Origin: Flavobacteriales bacterium
GTDB lineage: Bacteria; Bacteroidota; Bacteroidia; Flavobacteriales_E; Vicingaceae
DNA length: 8,760 nt
Assembly (NCBI GenBank): GCA_016763135.1
Contig: JAESUI010000018.1
Location: 1-8,760 of the forward strand
Direction: 5' to 3'
The notes beneath the pieces were generated by a model. The model saw only the letters and a list, made by a program, of their open reading frames with translations. It was not told the DNA's origin and did not search any database. Below are positions 1 to 6,659 of this stretch, piece by piece. A program made the translations under genes and the position numbers. Positions within the stretch are counted from its first letter, which is position 1, and the number at the start of each line of letters is the position of its first letter.

Positions 1-1120
1 AAATATTAGAATAAATAACACCTCTTTTATAATGATTTGTTAAAAAGGATATTAATTGATAGTATTTATTAGCCAATATTTTCCACTTAAATCTCCGTGA
101 AGCTATTTCCTTCATTTTTAGTGAATTATTGACGTAATCATAATACTTTACAGTGCTAATTATGGTGATTAAATCTTCAACACATTTAAAATAGAAAGCT
201 GAATTTTCTGTTGTCGCTTTATTAAAATTGGTGCTAAAAGAAACTACAGGTAAACCTAAAGACATTGCTTCAACTAAGGATAGGCTTGTTCTTTCTGTAT
301 CATTTCCATGAATATAAAACACACAATTTCTTCTTATTGCATCTAACTCTTCTTGATTGTAGATTGGATCTATAAGATGGATGTTAGAATAGTATTGATA
401 GTTTTTTTTTAGTCGAATTGCATATTTATTATTACTCCAATTACCTACTAATACAAGATGCTGATTAGTAATAGAGAATGCATTAAGAATTAGTTCAATA
501 TTATTTTCAGGCACCACTTTCGCAACATTAAATGCATAGGCACATTTAAGAAAAGAGTATTTTTTTAAATACTTTTTCGTGTGCCCATAAAAAATGGTAT
601 GATCGCCTCCACATTCTATTAAAAGGCTAGAAGTTTTATGATTAATTGAAGTATATCGTTTAATCAATTTATTATCAGTCACATTTGCGTGTGAGAATTT
701 GACGGCAATTCCTTCAGAAAATTTTAGGAACCATTTTGTAATTCTTCCATGTTCATTTCTTCTCCAATGAAGTTTATCAATATTTAGTATAATTTTTTTT
801 TTGGTAAATAGTCGCTCAAAAGGAAGAAATATACCTGCAGTAACACCAAAAATTAAAAGTGTATCCGCATAAATTAATGAATGAAGAATAGAGCTGAAAT
901 CATAAAGAAATCGTTGGTTACTGGCTGTGAATGGGATATAAATTAGTCTTGTTTGATCAGAAAACCGTAATCTTTCGTGTTTCAAATATACTTTTTTACT
1001 GCAGTAAACGGTAAATAAAAACTCATCACTTAATTCTTTAGATAGATTATGCACTAAAGTTTCAATCCCTCCAAATCTTGGAGGGATACCAACTGTTCCT
1101 ATTATAGCAACTTTTTTCAT
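1..1120 (-). CDS. DUF1972/GT4-family glycosyltransferase (rhamnosyltransferase-like), 3' end off the window
   Basis: This is an open minus-strand frame of 373 codons from the ATG at 1118-1120, with no stop before the left edge. The protein starts MKKVAIIGTVGIPPRFGGIE, the glycine-rich N-terminal signature of DUF1972 glycosyltransferases such as the pneumococcal Cps2T-type rhamnosyltransferases (usual form GTRGIPARYGGFET). Further family-like segments are LNIDKLHWRR (about 112-121, compare NVDGLEWKR), the E-SL-VEAM-LGLPVV region (276-293), which resembles the GT4 EX7E donor-binding segment, and FNKATTENSAFYF (299-311). Family members are usually about 360-390 residues, so only a few codons are probably missing. 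The predicted role is transfer of an NDP-activated sugar, possibly dTDP-rhamnose, onto a lipid-linked capsule, EPS or O-antigen precursor at the cytoplasmic membrane face. The donor and acceptor cannot be read from sequence. It lies 23 nt downstream of the 175-residue gene, so the two are probably cotranscribed. Confidence 0.9.
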   Translation of the reverse strand, partial: MKKVAIIGTVGIPPRFGGIETLVHNLSKELSDEFLFTVYCSKKVYLKHERLRFSDQTRLIYIPFTASNQRFLYDFSSILHSLIYADTLLIFGVTAGIFLPFERLFTKKKIILNIDKLHWRRNEHGRITKWFLKFSEGIAVKFSHANVTDNKLIKRYTSINHKTSSLLIECGGDHTIFYGHTKKYLKKYSFLKCAYAFNVAKVVPENNIELILNAFSITNQHLVLVGNWSNNKYAIRLKKNYQYYSNIHLIDPIYNQEELDAIRRNCVFYIHGNDTERTSLSLVEAMSLGLPVVSFSTNFNKATTENSAFYFKCVEDLITIISTVKYYDYVNNSLKMKEIASRRFKWKILANKYYQLISFLTNHYKRGVIYSNI

Positions 1121-1143
1121 AAACGAATTTCAACCTTACTTCT

Positions 1144-1671
1144 TTAACAAACTTTCATTTGCACCAATCTGTTTTTATTATGACTCATATTAACTTGAGT
1201 TTTTCTAAAATAATCTTTATCGTAATTTTTCAGTTTTAGCCGCATGGTTCGGTTAATTCCAATAGTATCCATAAAAATGGAGTATTCATCATAAGGCACT
1301 TGACTTACTAACTTATCTATCACTAACTTAACTGGATGATAAATACTTAAACTACTGGACCGAACCATGGAACTAAAACCTAACCTAACTAAAGTCTTAA
1401 CGGTTTTTGTTCTTTCACTTTCTTTTGAAATTGAGAGGTTATAAAAATTAAATACCAAATCAAATTCGTTTAACTGATTTTCTCTGTAACTACTATTTTT
1501 ATCAGCAAAATTTAGGAGGATTTTAAACGGATCATCAACCACTTTTCTTAGCGGAAAATCAACATTAAAAATTATTCGTCCCATAGGATCGAAAATAAAT
1601 AGTGTACTATTTTTTGGTGTAAATAACTTTAAGAGAATTAATATGTCGCTGAGTAAAATGTGATTTTTCAT
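1144..1671 (-). CDS. Unrecognised 175-residue protein of the polysaccharide locus
   Basis: I do not recognise this family. The frame is complete from ATG at 1669-1671 to a stop at 1144-1146, and an in-frame TAA lies eight codons before the ATG, so it cannot extend upstream. The product has no signal peptide and no convincing membrane helix. The N-terminal half (about 1-80) looks like an alternating alpha/beta fold, with LFIFDPMGRIIFNVDFPLR at about 24-42. The C-terminal part (about 140-175) is very basic, with many Lys, Arg and Asn residues. The FDLVFNFYNLS segment (about 70-80) has no catalytic motif that I know. It sits 23 nt upstream of a DUF1972-type glycosyltransferase and is probably the first gene of that visible unit, so a role in polysaccharide assembly or its control is inferred from position only. 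It could also be a shortened remnant of a larger transferase. Confidence 0.7.
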   Translation of the reverse strand: MKNHILLSDILILLKLFTPKNSTLFIFDPMGRIIFNVDFPLRKVVDDPFKILLNFADKNSSYRENQLNEFDLVFNFYNLSISKESERTKTVKTLVRLGFSSMVRSSSLSIYHPVKLVIDKLVSQVPYDEYSIFMDTIGINRTMRLKLKNYDKDYFRKTQVNMSHNKNRLVQMKVC

Positions 1672-1697
1672 CTTATTTATTTTAATACTTCTTTAAC

Positions 1698-1705
1698 CAA
1701 ATTTA
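1698..1705 (-). promoter_or_regulatory. Candidate Bacteroidota -7 box upstream of the polysaccharide genes
   Basis: On the minus strand this reads TAAATTTG, an exact match to the Bacteroidota -7 consensus TAnnTTTG. It ends about 26 nt before the ATG at 1671. A T-rich stretch (TTTTTC) lies about 20 nt further upstream where a -33 TTTG-like box would be expected, but it is not an exact match. The call rests on motif and position only. In AT-rich DNA such a match can occur by chance. Confidence 0.35.
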
Positions 1706-1745
1706 TACCGATTAGGCAAGAAAAATCATTACACATTGTATATCA

Positions 1746-1910
1746 ATGACTTGTGTCTTTTTTTCGCCATCATATCCTCAAATAAAATTCCCAGAATTGG
1801 ATGTTTTTTCTCTTCACGGGAAAAACGACACACATACCATGTTGATAATCAGTGATTTGAATTACAGGAATAATTTATGGGTAGGTACAAGAAAAATACT
1901 CAATGATTAA
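1746..1910 (+). pseudogene. Short open frame resembling a beta-propeller sensor fragment (tentative)
   Basis: A 54-codon plus-strand frame runs from ATG 1746 to TAA 1908-1910 and overlaps the start of the next gene by 8 nt in another frame. Its last third, LIISDLNYRNNLWVGTRK, resembles the repeat core of two-component regulator propellers (Reg_prop, typically I-eD-nGNLWIGT-GL), which are common in Bacteroidota hybrid sensors. The rest is unrecognised. It could be a decayed fragment of a propeller sensor, a small real gene, or a chance frame. The resemblance is one short stretch, so confidence is low. Confidence 0.2.
1787..1803 (+). promoter_or_regulatory. Degenerate copy of the 17-bp inverted-repeat motif, divergent region
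   Basis: The sequence ATTCCCA-GAA-TTGGATG shares its first 11 bases exactly with the perfect palindromic copy at 3216-3232. The right half-site is degenerate. It lies 99 nt before the ATG at 1903 and 115 nt before the minus-strand ATG at 1671, so it could serve either divergent unit. Function is inferred from similarity and position. Confidence 0.3.
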
Positions 1911-3174
1911 AAAAGTATTCAGCATATTATTTATCTTAATTTCCTTTAGTAGTTATTATTGGGGCCAAAATGTTCCATATGCTACGTTTAGCTCATCCAC
2001 CAATAGCTACATTGATTTTGGAGCTGGAACTAATTTAAATTGTTATGATACCTTATCTCAAGGAGATCAATTAAGTATTACTTTATGGGTCAGGTGGGGT
2101 AATTTTAACGACCCAGGAGTTGGACCTTGGGCTAATCTTTTTACGATGAGTGATAGTACCAATAGCGGAGATAATGGCGTTTGGTGGATACAACATAATG
2201 GAAATAACACCCGTTTTGAATTTGCATTACACACCACATCAAGAAGTTATATATTTTCAAATACTACTCCAATAGCTGGCACTTGGTATCATGTTGCTTG
2301 TATTTATAATGGAAGTCAAATTCAAATTTATTTAAATGGAGTATTAGAAAACACAGCTGCCAAGTCGGGAAATATTAGACCTTATCCTCTAGCATCAAAA
2401 CTGAATATGGGAAGGTGGCCTAACCCTGGAAACAATTACAGGAGGTTTAATGGTGATATGGATGAAATTTCTGTTTGGAACATTGCTTTATCTCCAACTC
2501 AAATTAATAATATGATGACTAACCCTGAAAGTATGACTGGAGCTAATTATGATACTACAGGTATTTTGGGTTATTGGAATTTTGATAACAATACTGCTAA
2601 CGATTTAAGTTCTTGTGCAAATAATGGGTCAATAGGCAGTGGAGCAGCATTGCCTATTGAATTATTGAATTTTGATGGTGTATGGAAAGATGGTAATGTA
2701 GCTTTAACTTGGACAACACTCACAGAAATTAATAACGATTACTTTACCATAGAAAGAAGTTGTGATGCATCTTATTGGATAGCTATAAATGAGATTAGCG
2801 GAGCAGGGAATTCAAGTGCTCCATTAACTTATCTTTCCAAAGATAATGTTATCCATCTAAATTCCTCCTCACCAATTTATTATCGTTTAAAGCAAACCGA
2901 TTTTGATGGAAGTTCTACCTATTATAATGTTATTGCTATAAATCAAGCAACAGACATTAAAATTCGGGTTACTAATAAAAAATTATTTATTACTGGTGTT
3001 GACTCAACTCAACCATTAACTTTAGTAGTAATTAATAATTCAGGACAAAAAGTTTACGAAGAAACTATTCTATATGATAAAAAAGTTTACCTCAAATCCC
3101 TCAACGTAGGCATTTACTTTTATTTTCTTATTTGTAAAGAAAAAGTAATACATGAAAAATTTATAGTGAGGTAA
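1903..3174 (+). CDS. Secreted LamG-like protein with T9SS C-terminal sorting domain
   Basis: This 423-residue exported protein has a signal peptide at about 1-22 (MIKK, a hydrophobic FSILFILISF core, probable cleavage near WGQ). Residues about 25-245 form a concanavalin/laminin-G-like domain. Typical features are SYIDFG near the start, ITLWVRW, TWYHVACIYNG, IQIYLNG, a FNGDMDEISVWN strand (182-193), and GYWNFD near the end. Residues about 250-348, starting LPIELLNF and containing LTWTTLTEINNDYFTIERS, are a fibronectin-like segment often seen before the tail of T9SS cargo. Residues about 352-423, with NNSGQKVYEE and LNVGIYFYF, match a type A T9SS sorting domain, so the protein should cross the outer membrane and be attached or released at the surface. 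LamG domains usually bind glycans or other surface ligands. No catalytic domain is visible, so an adhesin or carbohydrate-binding role is the best inference. Confidence 0.88.
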   Translation: MIKKVFSILFILISFSSYYWGQNVPYATFSSSTNSYIDFGAGTNLNCYDTLSQGDQLSITLWVRWGNFNDPGVGPWANLFTMSDSTNSGDNGVWWIQHNGNNTRFEFALHTTSRSYIFSNTTPIAGTWYHVACIYNGSQIQIYLNGVLENTAAKSGNIRPYPLASKLNMGRWPNPGNNYRRFNGDMDEISVWNIALSPTQINNMMTNPESMTGANYDTTGILGYWNFDNNTANDLSSCANNGSIGSGAALPIELLNFDGVWKDGNVALTWTTLTEINNDYFTIERSCDASYWIAINEISGAGNSSAPLTYLSKDNVIHLNSSSPIYYRLKQTDFDGSSTYYNVIAINQATDIKIRVTNKKLFITGVDSTQPLTLVVINNSGQKVYEETILYDKKVYLKSLNVGIYFYFLICKEKVIHEKFIVR

Positions 3175-3200
3175 TTAAAATTTGAGTTGTAATAATTTCC

Positions 3201-3212
3201 AATTTCGAAATT
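3201..3212. repeat. 12-bp perfect palindrome
   Basis: AATTTCGAAATT is a perfect palindrome lying 4 nt before the 17-bp inverted repeat at 3216-3232 and 27 nt after the stop of the T9SS gene. It is followed by a short T run, but the possible stem is too short and AT-rich to call a terminator. It may be part of a compound operator or chance. Confidence 0.3.
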
Positions 3213-3215
3213 TTT

Positions 3216-3232
3216 ATTCCCAGAATGGGAAT
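3216..3232. promoter_or_regulatory. Perfect 7-3-7 inverted repeat upstream of the isochorismatase-like/kinase unit
   Basis: ATTCCCA-GAA-TGGGAAT has two perfect 7-bp arms around a 3-nt centre, a shape typical of a dimeric regulator site. It ends 106 nt before the preferred start of the downstream unit at 3339. Degenerate copies with the same 7-3-7 geometry lie at 1787-1803 and 6750-6766, also about 100-120 nt upstream of gene starts. The binding protein is unknown. Confidence 0.4.
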
Positions 3233-3338
3233 GATTCGCTGTGCACAAAAATCTATATCTACCTGACTTACTGTGCTATATGGTTTTTGGTTTTGTATTT
3301 GAATGTATGCCAACAATACTAACTTAAATATTAAAATC

Positions 3339-3941
3339 ATGAAGAAAAAAGCAATTATCCTTATTGGATTTCAAAAAGATTATTTTAATAAAGATGGAAT
3401 ACTGCATGGTGTGGTAGAGGAATCTTTAAATCAATTAAATGTATTAGACAAAACTGTTAATGTTATTAAAAGTGCTACAGAAGATGATACAATGATAATT
3501 TCAACCCCAATTATTTTTTCAGAAAATTATAATGAGCTGGTTAATCCAGTGGGTATTTTATCTACCATAAAAGATGTTGGTGCTTTTAAAGCAAATGAGG
3601 AAGGTTCCAAAACCATTGAGAGTATCACTCAATTTAAAAACATTATTAAAATTCCTGGTAAACAAGGACTAAACGCTTTTATAAACACCAATTTAGAGCA
3701 AGTATTACGTGATAATAAAATTGAAGAAGTAGTGTTCGCAGGATGTGTTTGCTCAATCTGTATTGATTCAACAGGAAGATCTGCCGCAGAAAAAGGGTTT
3801 GCAGTTACCATGATTTCCGATTGTATTTCGAGCAGAACAATGTTTGAACATCAATTTTATATGGAAGAAGTTTTTCCACTTTACGCCAAGGTAATCAATG
3901 CAACAGATTTTATTGAAGAAACCACTTTAATTACTGAATAA
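3339..3941 (+). CDS. Isochorismatase-fold cysteine-hydrolase-like protein with Asp-to-Gly at the catalytic position
   Basis: This 200-residue protein has the isochorismatase/nicotinamidase-like fold. The ATG at 3339 is preferred because it starts directly at the first beta strand (KKKAIILIGFQKDYF). An in-frame ATG at 3303 would add 12 polar residues with no family match. In this superfamily the catalytic triad is Asp, Lys and Cys. The strand that normally reads (I/V)DxQNDF reads IGFQKDYF here, so the Asp position is Gly10. Lys108 (GKQGLNAF) and the nucleophile Cys141 (AGCVCSICIDSTGRSA) are present, with extra cysteines at 136, 138 and 162. The protein may therefore be inactive as a hydrolase, or catalyse something else, or bind a ligand. 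Its stop is 10 nt before the hybrid kinase at 3952, so the two are almost certainly cotranscribed and may act as one signalling unit. The substrate is unknown. Confidence 0.85.
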   Translation: MKKKAIILIGFQKDYFNKDGILHGVVEESLNQLNVLDKTVNVIKSATEDDTMIISTPIIFSENYNELVNPVGILSTIKDVGAFKANEEGSKTIESITQFKNIIKIPGKQGLNAFINTNLEQVLRDNKIEEVVFAGCVCSICIDSTGRSAAEKGFAVTMISDCISSRTMFEHQFYMEEVFPLYAKVINATDFIEETTLITE

Positions 3942-3951
3942 GACATTAGCT

Positions 3952-5220
3952 ATGGATAGTAACAACGATAAAAACTCTTTAAATGCTCAGATTCAATATA
4001 AGATGATCGAGAAATTATCTGCTATGAATGAGCAATTAAAAGAAGAAGTATTGGTAAGAAAGAAAGCAGAGCAACAATTACGTAAAAATAATCAGGAATT
4101 AGAAAAAGCATTACAAGTTAAATCTGATTTTCTTTCTACTATGAGTCATGAAATTCGTACTCCATTAAATATTATTATTGGTTACACACAGTTAATGATA
4201 AAATCTAAACCAGAACCAGAAGATTTGGAACAAGTAGAGTCCATAAAGTTTGCAGCCGACAGCTTACTCAATATCGTTGATCAGATTTTACAATATTCAA
4301 GTATGGATAAAGATAGTGTAGAACTCTTTGAAGAAAATTTTGACCTTCATCATATTGGTAAACAGTTCCACAAATTATTTCATGAACGTGCAACAGAGAA
4401 AGCATTGGATTTTAATATTTCAATAGACCCAACTATCTCTGATTGTTTATTTGGAGATGCAAAAAAAGTACATCAGGTTATTTACAATATTTTGGGCAAT
4501 GCATTTAAGTATACAGAATCTGGAGCTATAGACTTCTGTATGCAACTAGAAAGTAATCTTAATGATTTATATTGGATCCGTTTTGTTGTTACTGATACCG
4601 GAATTGGTATGGATAAAAATGAAATAAAATCGATTTTTGAACGGTTTATACAAGTTCAAACAAATATTAAACGTGAATATGGTGGAGTAGGATTAGGCTT
4701 GGCCATTAGCAAAAAACTAGTTAGATTAATGAATGGTGAATTAATAGTTAGCTCTAATAAAAATGAAGGGTCTACTTTTACTTTTATCTTGCCTTTTAAA
4801 AAAGGGATGAAAAAACCAAATTCCCAACAACAAAAATTAAAAATTGATACTAATACACCTTTAAAAGGTAAACGAATATTATTAGTTGAAGATGATTTAT
4901 TTAACCAGGTACTAGCTATAAAAGTACTGGAGGGAGTTGGTTGCCAGGTAACGACAGCGAACAATGGAGAGGAGGCTGTTAGTAAAACACAAAATGAACA
5001 ATTTGATGCAATACTGATGGATTTACATATGCCTGTTTTAGATGGTTTTGAAGCTACTAAACAAATTATAAACTCAGGTAATAAAACACCTATATTGGGA
5101 TTTACGGCTGATGTCCTTAACGATACCCGAAAAAAAGCATTAGCAGCTGGCATGCAAATGGTAATTCCTAAACCTTTTGTTATTAACGAACTGGCAGCAG
5201 CAATTAGGGGGGTAGTTTAA
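3952..5220 (+). CDS. Soluble hybrid histidine kinase without a sensor domain (HisKA-HATPase-REC)
   Basis: This is a complete 422-residue hybrid sensor kinase. Residues about 15-57 are a charged heptad-like coiled coil. HisKA carries the H-box FLSTMSHEIRTPLN with phospho-acceptor His66. The HATPase_c domain has an N-box with Asn179 and Asn183, a G1 box VTDTGIG (213-219), an F-box FERFIQV and a G2 box YGGVGLGLAIS. After a linker at about 285-305, a receiver domain follows with acidic residues Glu313, Asp314 and Asp315, phospho-acceptor Asp357 (ILMDLHMP), Thr385 and Lys407 (IPKPF). There is no signal peptide, membrane helix, PAS or GAF domain, so it should be cytosolic with its input coming through the coiled coil or a partner. 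The gene starts 10 nt after the isochorismatase-like gene, which makes that protein the obvious candidate partner. No HPt domain is present, so output would need a separate HPt or an effect of the receiver on the kinase. Confidence 0.93.
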   Translation: MDSNNDKNSLNAQIQYKMIEKLSAMNEQLKEEVLVRKKAEQQLRKNNQELEKALQVKSDFLSTMSHEIRTPLNIIIGYTQLMIKSKPEPEDLEQVESIKFAADSLLNIVDQILQYSSMDKDSVELFEENFDLHHIGKQFHKLFHERATEKALDFNISIDPTISDCLFGDAKKVHQVIYNILGNAFKYTESGAIDFCMQLESNLNDLYWIRFVVTDTGIGMDKNEIKSIFERFIQVQTNIKREYGGVGLGLAISKKLVRLMNGELIVSSNKNEGSTFTFILPFKKGMKKPNSQQQKLKIDTNTPLKGKRILLVEDDLFNQVLAIKVLEGVGCQVTTANNGEEAVSKTQNEQFDAILMDLHMPVLDGFEATKQIINSGNKTPILGFTADVLNDTRKKALAAGMQMVIPKPFVINELAAAIRGVV

Positions 5221-5226
5221 ATCAAT

Positions 5227-5736
5227 TTAATTTTTTAACACTAGCTGTTTATTTTCGATTTTCTTTAATGTTTTGGTGTGTTTGGCTTTCATTTTCACAT
5301 TGTAATATTTATCATATTTAAATTTCTTTAACTTTTTGTCGTAGTATATTTTGGCGATAATAAAATCCAATGCTTTATAATTATATCCTGCTTTCTTTTT
5401 AATCATAATGATTTGAACCTTAAATACAGTGGCTGGTCCTTTTTTATGCTTTCCTCTGGTGTCTATTTCTATCTTTTTACTTACAAACCTTTCCTTTTTA
5501 AAAGTTATGATTAACTTCTTGTTCTTAGGTATTCCTGTAATTAATAATCCATTTTCATTGGTCGATAGTTGAGTAATGTTTTTGCCATCATATAGCACAA
5601 CTGTTGTGTGCTTGAGGGGGTTGTCACTCCTAATTCCGTTGGTAGTAACTACATTTAATATAACCGCATAAGATGAGTTTTGTGCAACCACATCTATGCA
5701 GCTATATAGGAGAAATATGTAAAGTAATTTTTTCAT
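5227..5736 (-). CDS. Small exported protein with a carboxypeptidase-regulatory/Cna-B-like fold
   Basis: This complete 169-residue protein has an N-terminal signal peptide (MKKLLYIFLLYS, hydrophobic to about 18) with likely cleavage after VVA18. Cys13 is in an LYSC context, but Tyr at -2 makes a lipobox unlikely. Residues about 23-112 look like a beta-sandwich of the carboxypeptidase-regulatory or Cna-B type: TTVVLYDG, STNENGLLITGIPKNKKLIITFKKERFVSKKIEI. Such domains in Bacteroidota usually mediate envelope interactions. The C-terminal third (about 113-169) is very rich in Lys and Tyr (KKLKKFKYDKYYNVKMK) and matches nothing I know. Its ATG directly follows the stop codon of the membrane-anchored receiver gene with no spacer, which argues for translational coupling and a shared process. 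It converges on the kinase gene at 5220, with 6 bp between the stops. The function is unknown. Confidence 0.75.
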   Translation of the reverse strand: MKKLLYIFLLYSCIDVVAQNSSYAVILNVVTTNGIRSDNPLKHTTVVLYDGKNITQLSTNENGLLITGIPKNKKLIITFKKERFVSKKIEIDTRGKHKKGPATVFKVQIIMIKKKAGYNYKALDFIIAKIYYDKKLKKFKYDKYYNVKMKAKHTKTLKKIENKQLVLKN

Positions 5737-6228
5737 TTAAAAGAAAATTGATGAATGAAATAATTGTAAATAAATGGATATGGAAATTATAGATGTGAGA
5801 ATTACAAATAACCCAATTTTAACAATGTTAAATTGCTTTTTTTCTTCAGCTATTTGATTAAATTTTCCTATCCTTCTTATTAAAGCTTTTACTCTATTAA
5901 GCGCGGTATTGTTTTTTTCTACATAATCAAAAGCACCAAATTTTAATGAAGTAATGGCCACGTGCATTTTTTCTTGGGCAGAAAGAAATATGACCTGAAT
6001 TTTTGGACTAATAGATTTTATCTTTTTTAAAACATCCACACCATTCATGTTCCCTAAGTTGTGATCGAGCAATACCACATCAGGATTCTTATACAAATTG
6101 TCAATAAAATCTTCTCCTGTATGATAGGTTTCTACATTTCCTAAACGGTTTTTAGTTATTTCTTTCTTCAGAAGGTTGGCGTAAAAAACATCATCTTCTA
6201 CAATAAATATTTTTGGTAAATTTTTCAT
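5737..6228 (-). CDS. Single-domain response regulator with C-terminal membrane anchor
   Basis: Residues about 5-122 of this 163-residue protein are a full receiver domain: IFIVEDD with acidic Glu11, Asp12 and Asp13, phospho-acceptor Asp55 (VVLLDHNLG), Ser83 (IFLSAQ) and Lys105 (YVEKNN). All residues needed for phosphorylation are present. After a basic linker (KFNQIAEEKKQFNIVK), residues about 138-157 (IGLFVILTSIISISIYLQLF) form one hydrophobic segment long enough to cross the membrane, leaving only about six residues after it. There is no DNA-binding or enzymatic output domain. It should sit in the inner membrane with the receiver in the cytosol. It lies 12 nt downstream of a degenerate receiver gene and abuts the exported-protein gene. 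The kinase upstream ends in an HPt domain that could be its phosphodonor (inference). Confidence 0.85.
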   Translation of the reverse strand: MKNLPKIFIVEDDVFYANLLKKEITKNRLGNVETYHTGEDFIDNLYKNPDVVLLDHNLGNMNGVDVLKKIKSISPKIQVIFLSAQEKMHVAITSLKFGAFDYVEKNNTALNRVKALIRRIGKFNQIAEEKKQFNIVKIGLFVILTSIISISIYLQLFHSSIFF

Positions 6229-6240
6229 AATTTCTAGATT

Positions 6241-6630
6241 TTAGGCGGTTCGACTTATCATTTGATTTACTTTTTTTGATGGTTTTATTAATTCATTAAT
6301 TTTTTTAATCACTTCGTTATTAAAACTTGAGATGTTTAATCTTCGATCAATAGATATCAATTTTGAATCAGATTCTATTTTAGGGGAAATGCAAAAAATC
6401 TTAGGAATAAATTTTTTATCTAGGACCTGAATTAAACAGGGAGAAATTGATTCTTTTGCCCAATACCCATCAATGACAACTATCTCTGGAAAAACTTTAG
6501 ATAAATTATTTATTGCGTGTTCAGATGATTTCCATAACCATAGTCGCGCATTTTCATAATCAAGGTGAGCATTCCAAAAATCAATTGGCAAATTATTATA
6601 ACTGATAATAAATATATTTTTCTTTTCCAT
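6241..6630 (-). CDS. Degenerate receiver-like (pseudo-receiver) protein
   Basis: This complete 129-residue protein has the alternating strand/helix pattern of a receiver domain. Strand 1 is NIFIISYNN, strand 3 is PEIVVIDGYW with Asp54 at the phospho-acceptor position, strand 4 is IPKIFCISPK with a Ser at the expected place, and a C-terminal helix runs about 105-117. The acidic pair that binds magnesium after strand 1 is replaced by SYNN, and no Lys is seen at the strand 5 position (LNISSF). It is therefore unlikely to be phosphorylated normally. It has no output domain, signal peptide or membrane helix. The neighbouring gene at 5737-6228 encodes a complete receiver with parallel strands (KIFIVEDD, PDVVLLDHN), so the two may be diverged duplicates. 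An atypical receiver regulator or a scaffold is the likely role. The receiver assignment itself rests on pattern and context rather than a strong family match. Confidence 0.65.
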   Translation of the reverse strand: MEKKNIFIISYNNLPIDFWNAHLDYENARLWLWKSSEHAINNLSKVFPEIVVIDGYWAKESISPCLIQVLDKKFIPKIFCISPKIESDSKLISIDRRLNISSFNNEVIKKINELIKPSKKVNQMISRTA

Positions 6631-6634
6631 GGCG

Positions 6635-6655
6635 TAAGTTCTTGGTTCGAACTTA
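6635..6655. repeat. 7-bp inverted repeat next to the pseudo-receiver start
   Basis: TAAGTTC, a 7-nt spacer, then GAACTTA form a perfect inverted repeat. An overlapping perfect 8-bp palindrome GTTCGAAC is at 6645-6652 around the right arm. It ends 4 nt upstream of the ATG at 6628-6630 on the minus strand, a place suited to an operator or to an mRNA hairpin that affects translation start. Confidence 0.4.
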
Positions 6656-6659
6656 TCTA

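Noticed and set aside
1805..1825. TTTTTC and GAAAAA arms as a terminator or structured element
   Set aside because: The arms are almost pure A/T with a 9-nt loop and no following T run on either strand, so this is expected by chance here.
3201..3215. Palindrome AATTTCGAAATT plus T run as a terminator for the T9SS gene
   Set aside because: With a realistic loop the stem is only about four A-T pairs, too weak to call.
3303..3338. Upstream ATG at 3303 as start of the isochorismatase-like gene
   Set aside because: The added 12 residues (MYANNTNLNIKI) are polar and match nothing in the family, whereas the ATG at 3339 begins right at the first beta strand.
3629..3811. 60-codon minus-strand open frame inside the isochorismatase-like gene
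   Set aside because: It lies entirely within a well-supported plus-strand gene, and its translation has no family resemblance.
4656..5153. 165-codon minus-strand open frame inside the hybrid kinase gene
   Set aside because: It is antisense to the HATPase and receiver domains, whose motifs are all intact on the plus strand. The antisense translation is low-complexity and unrecognisable.
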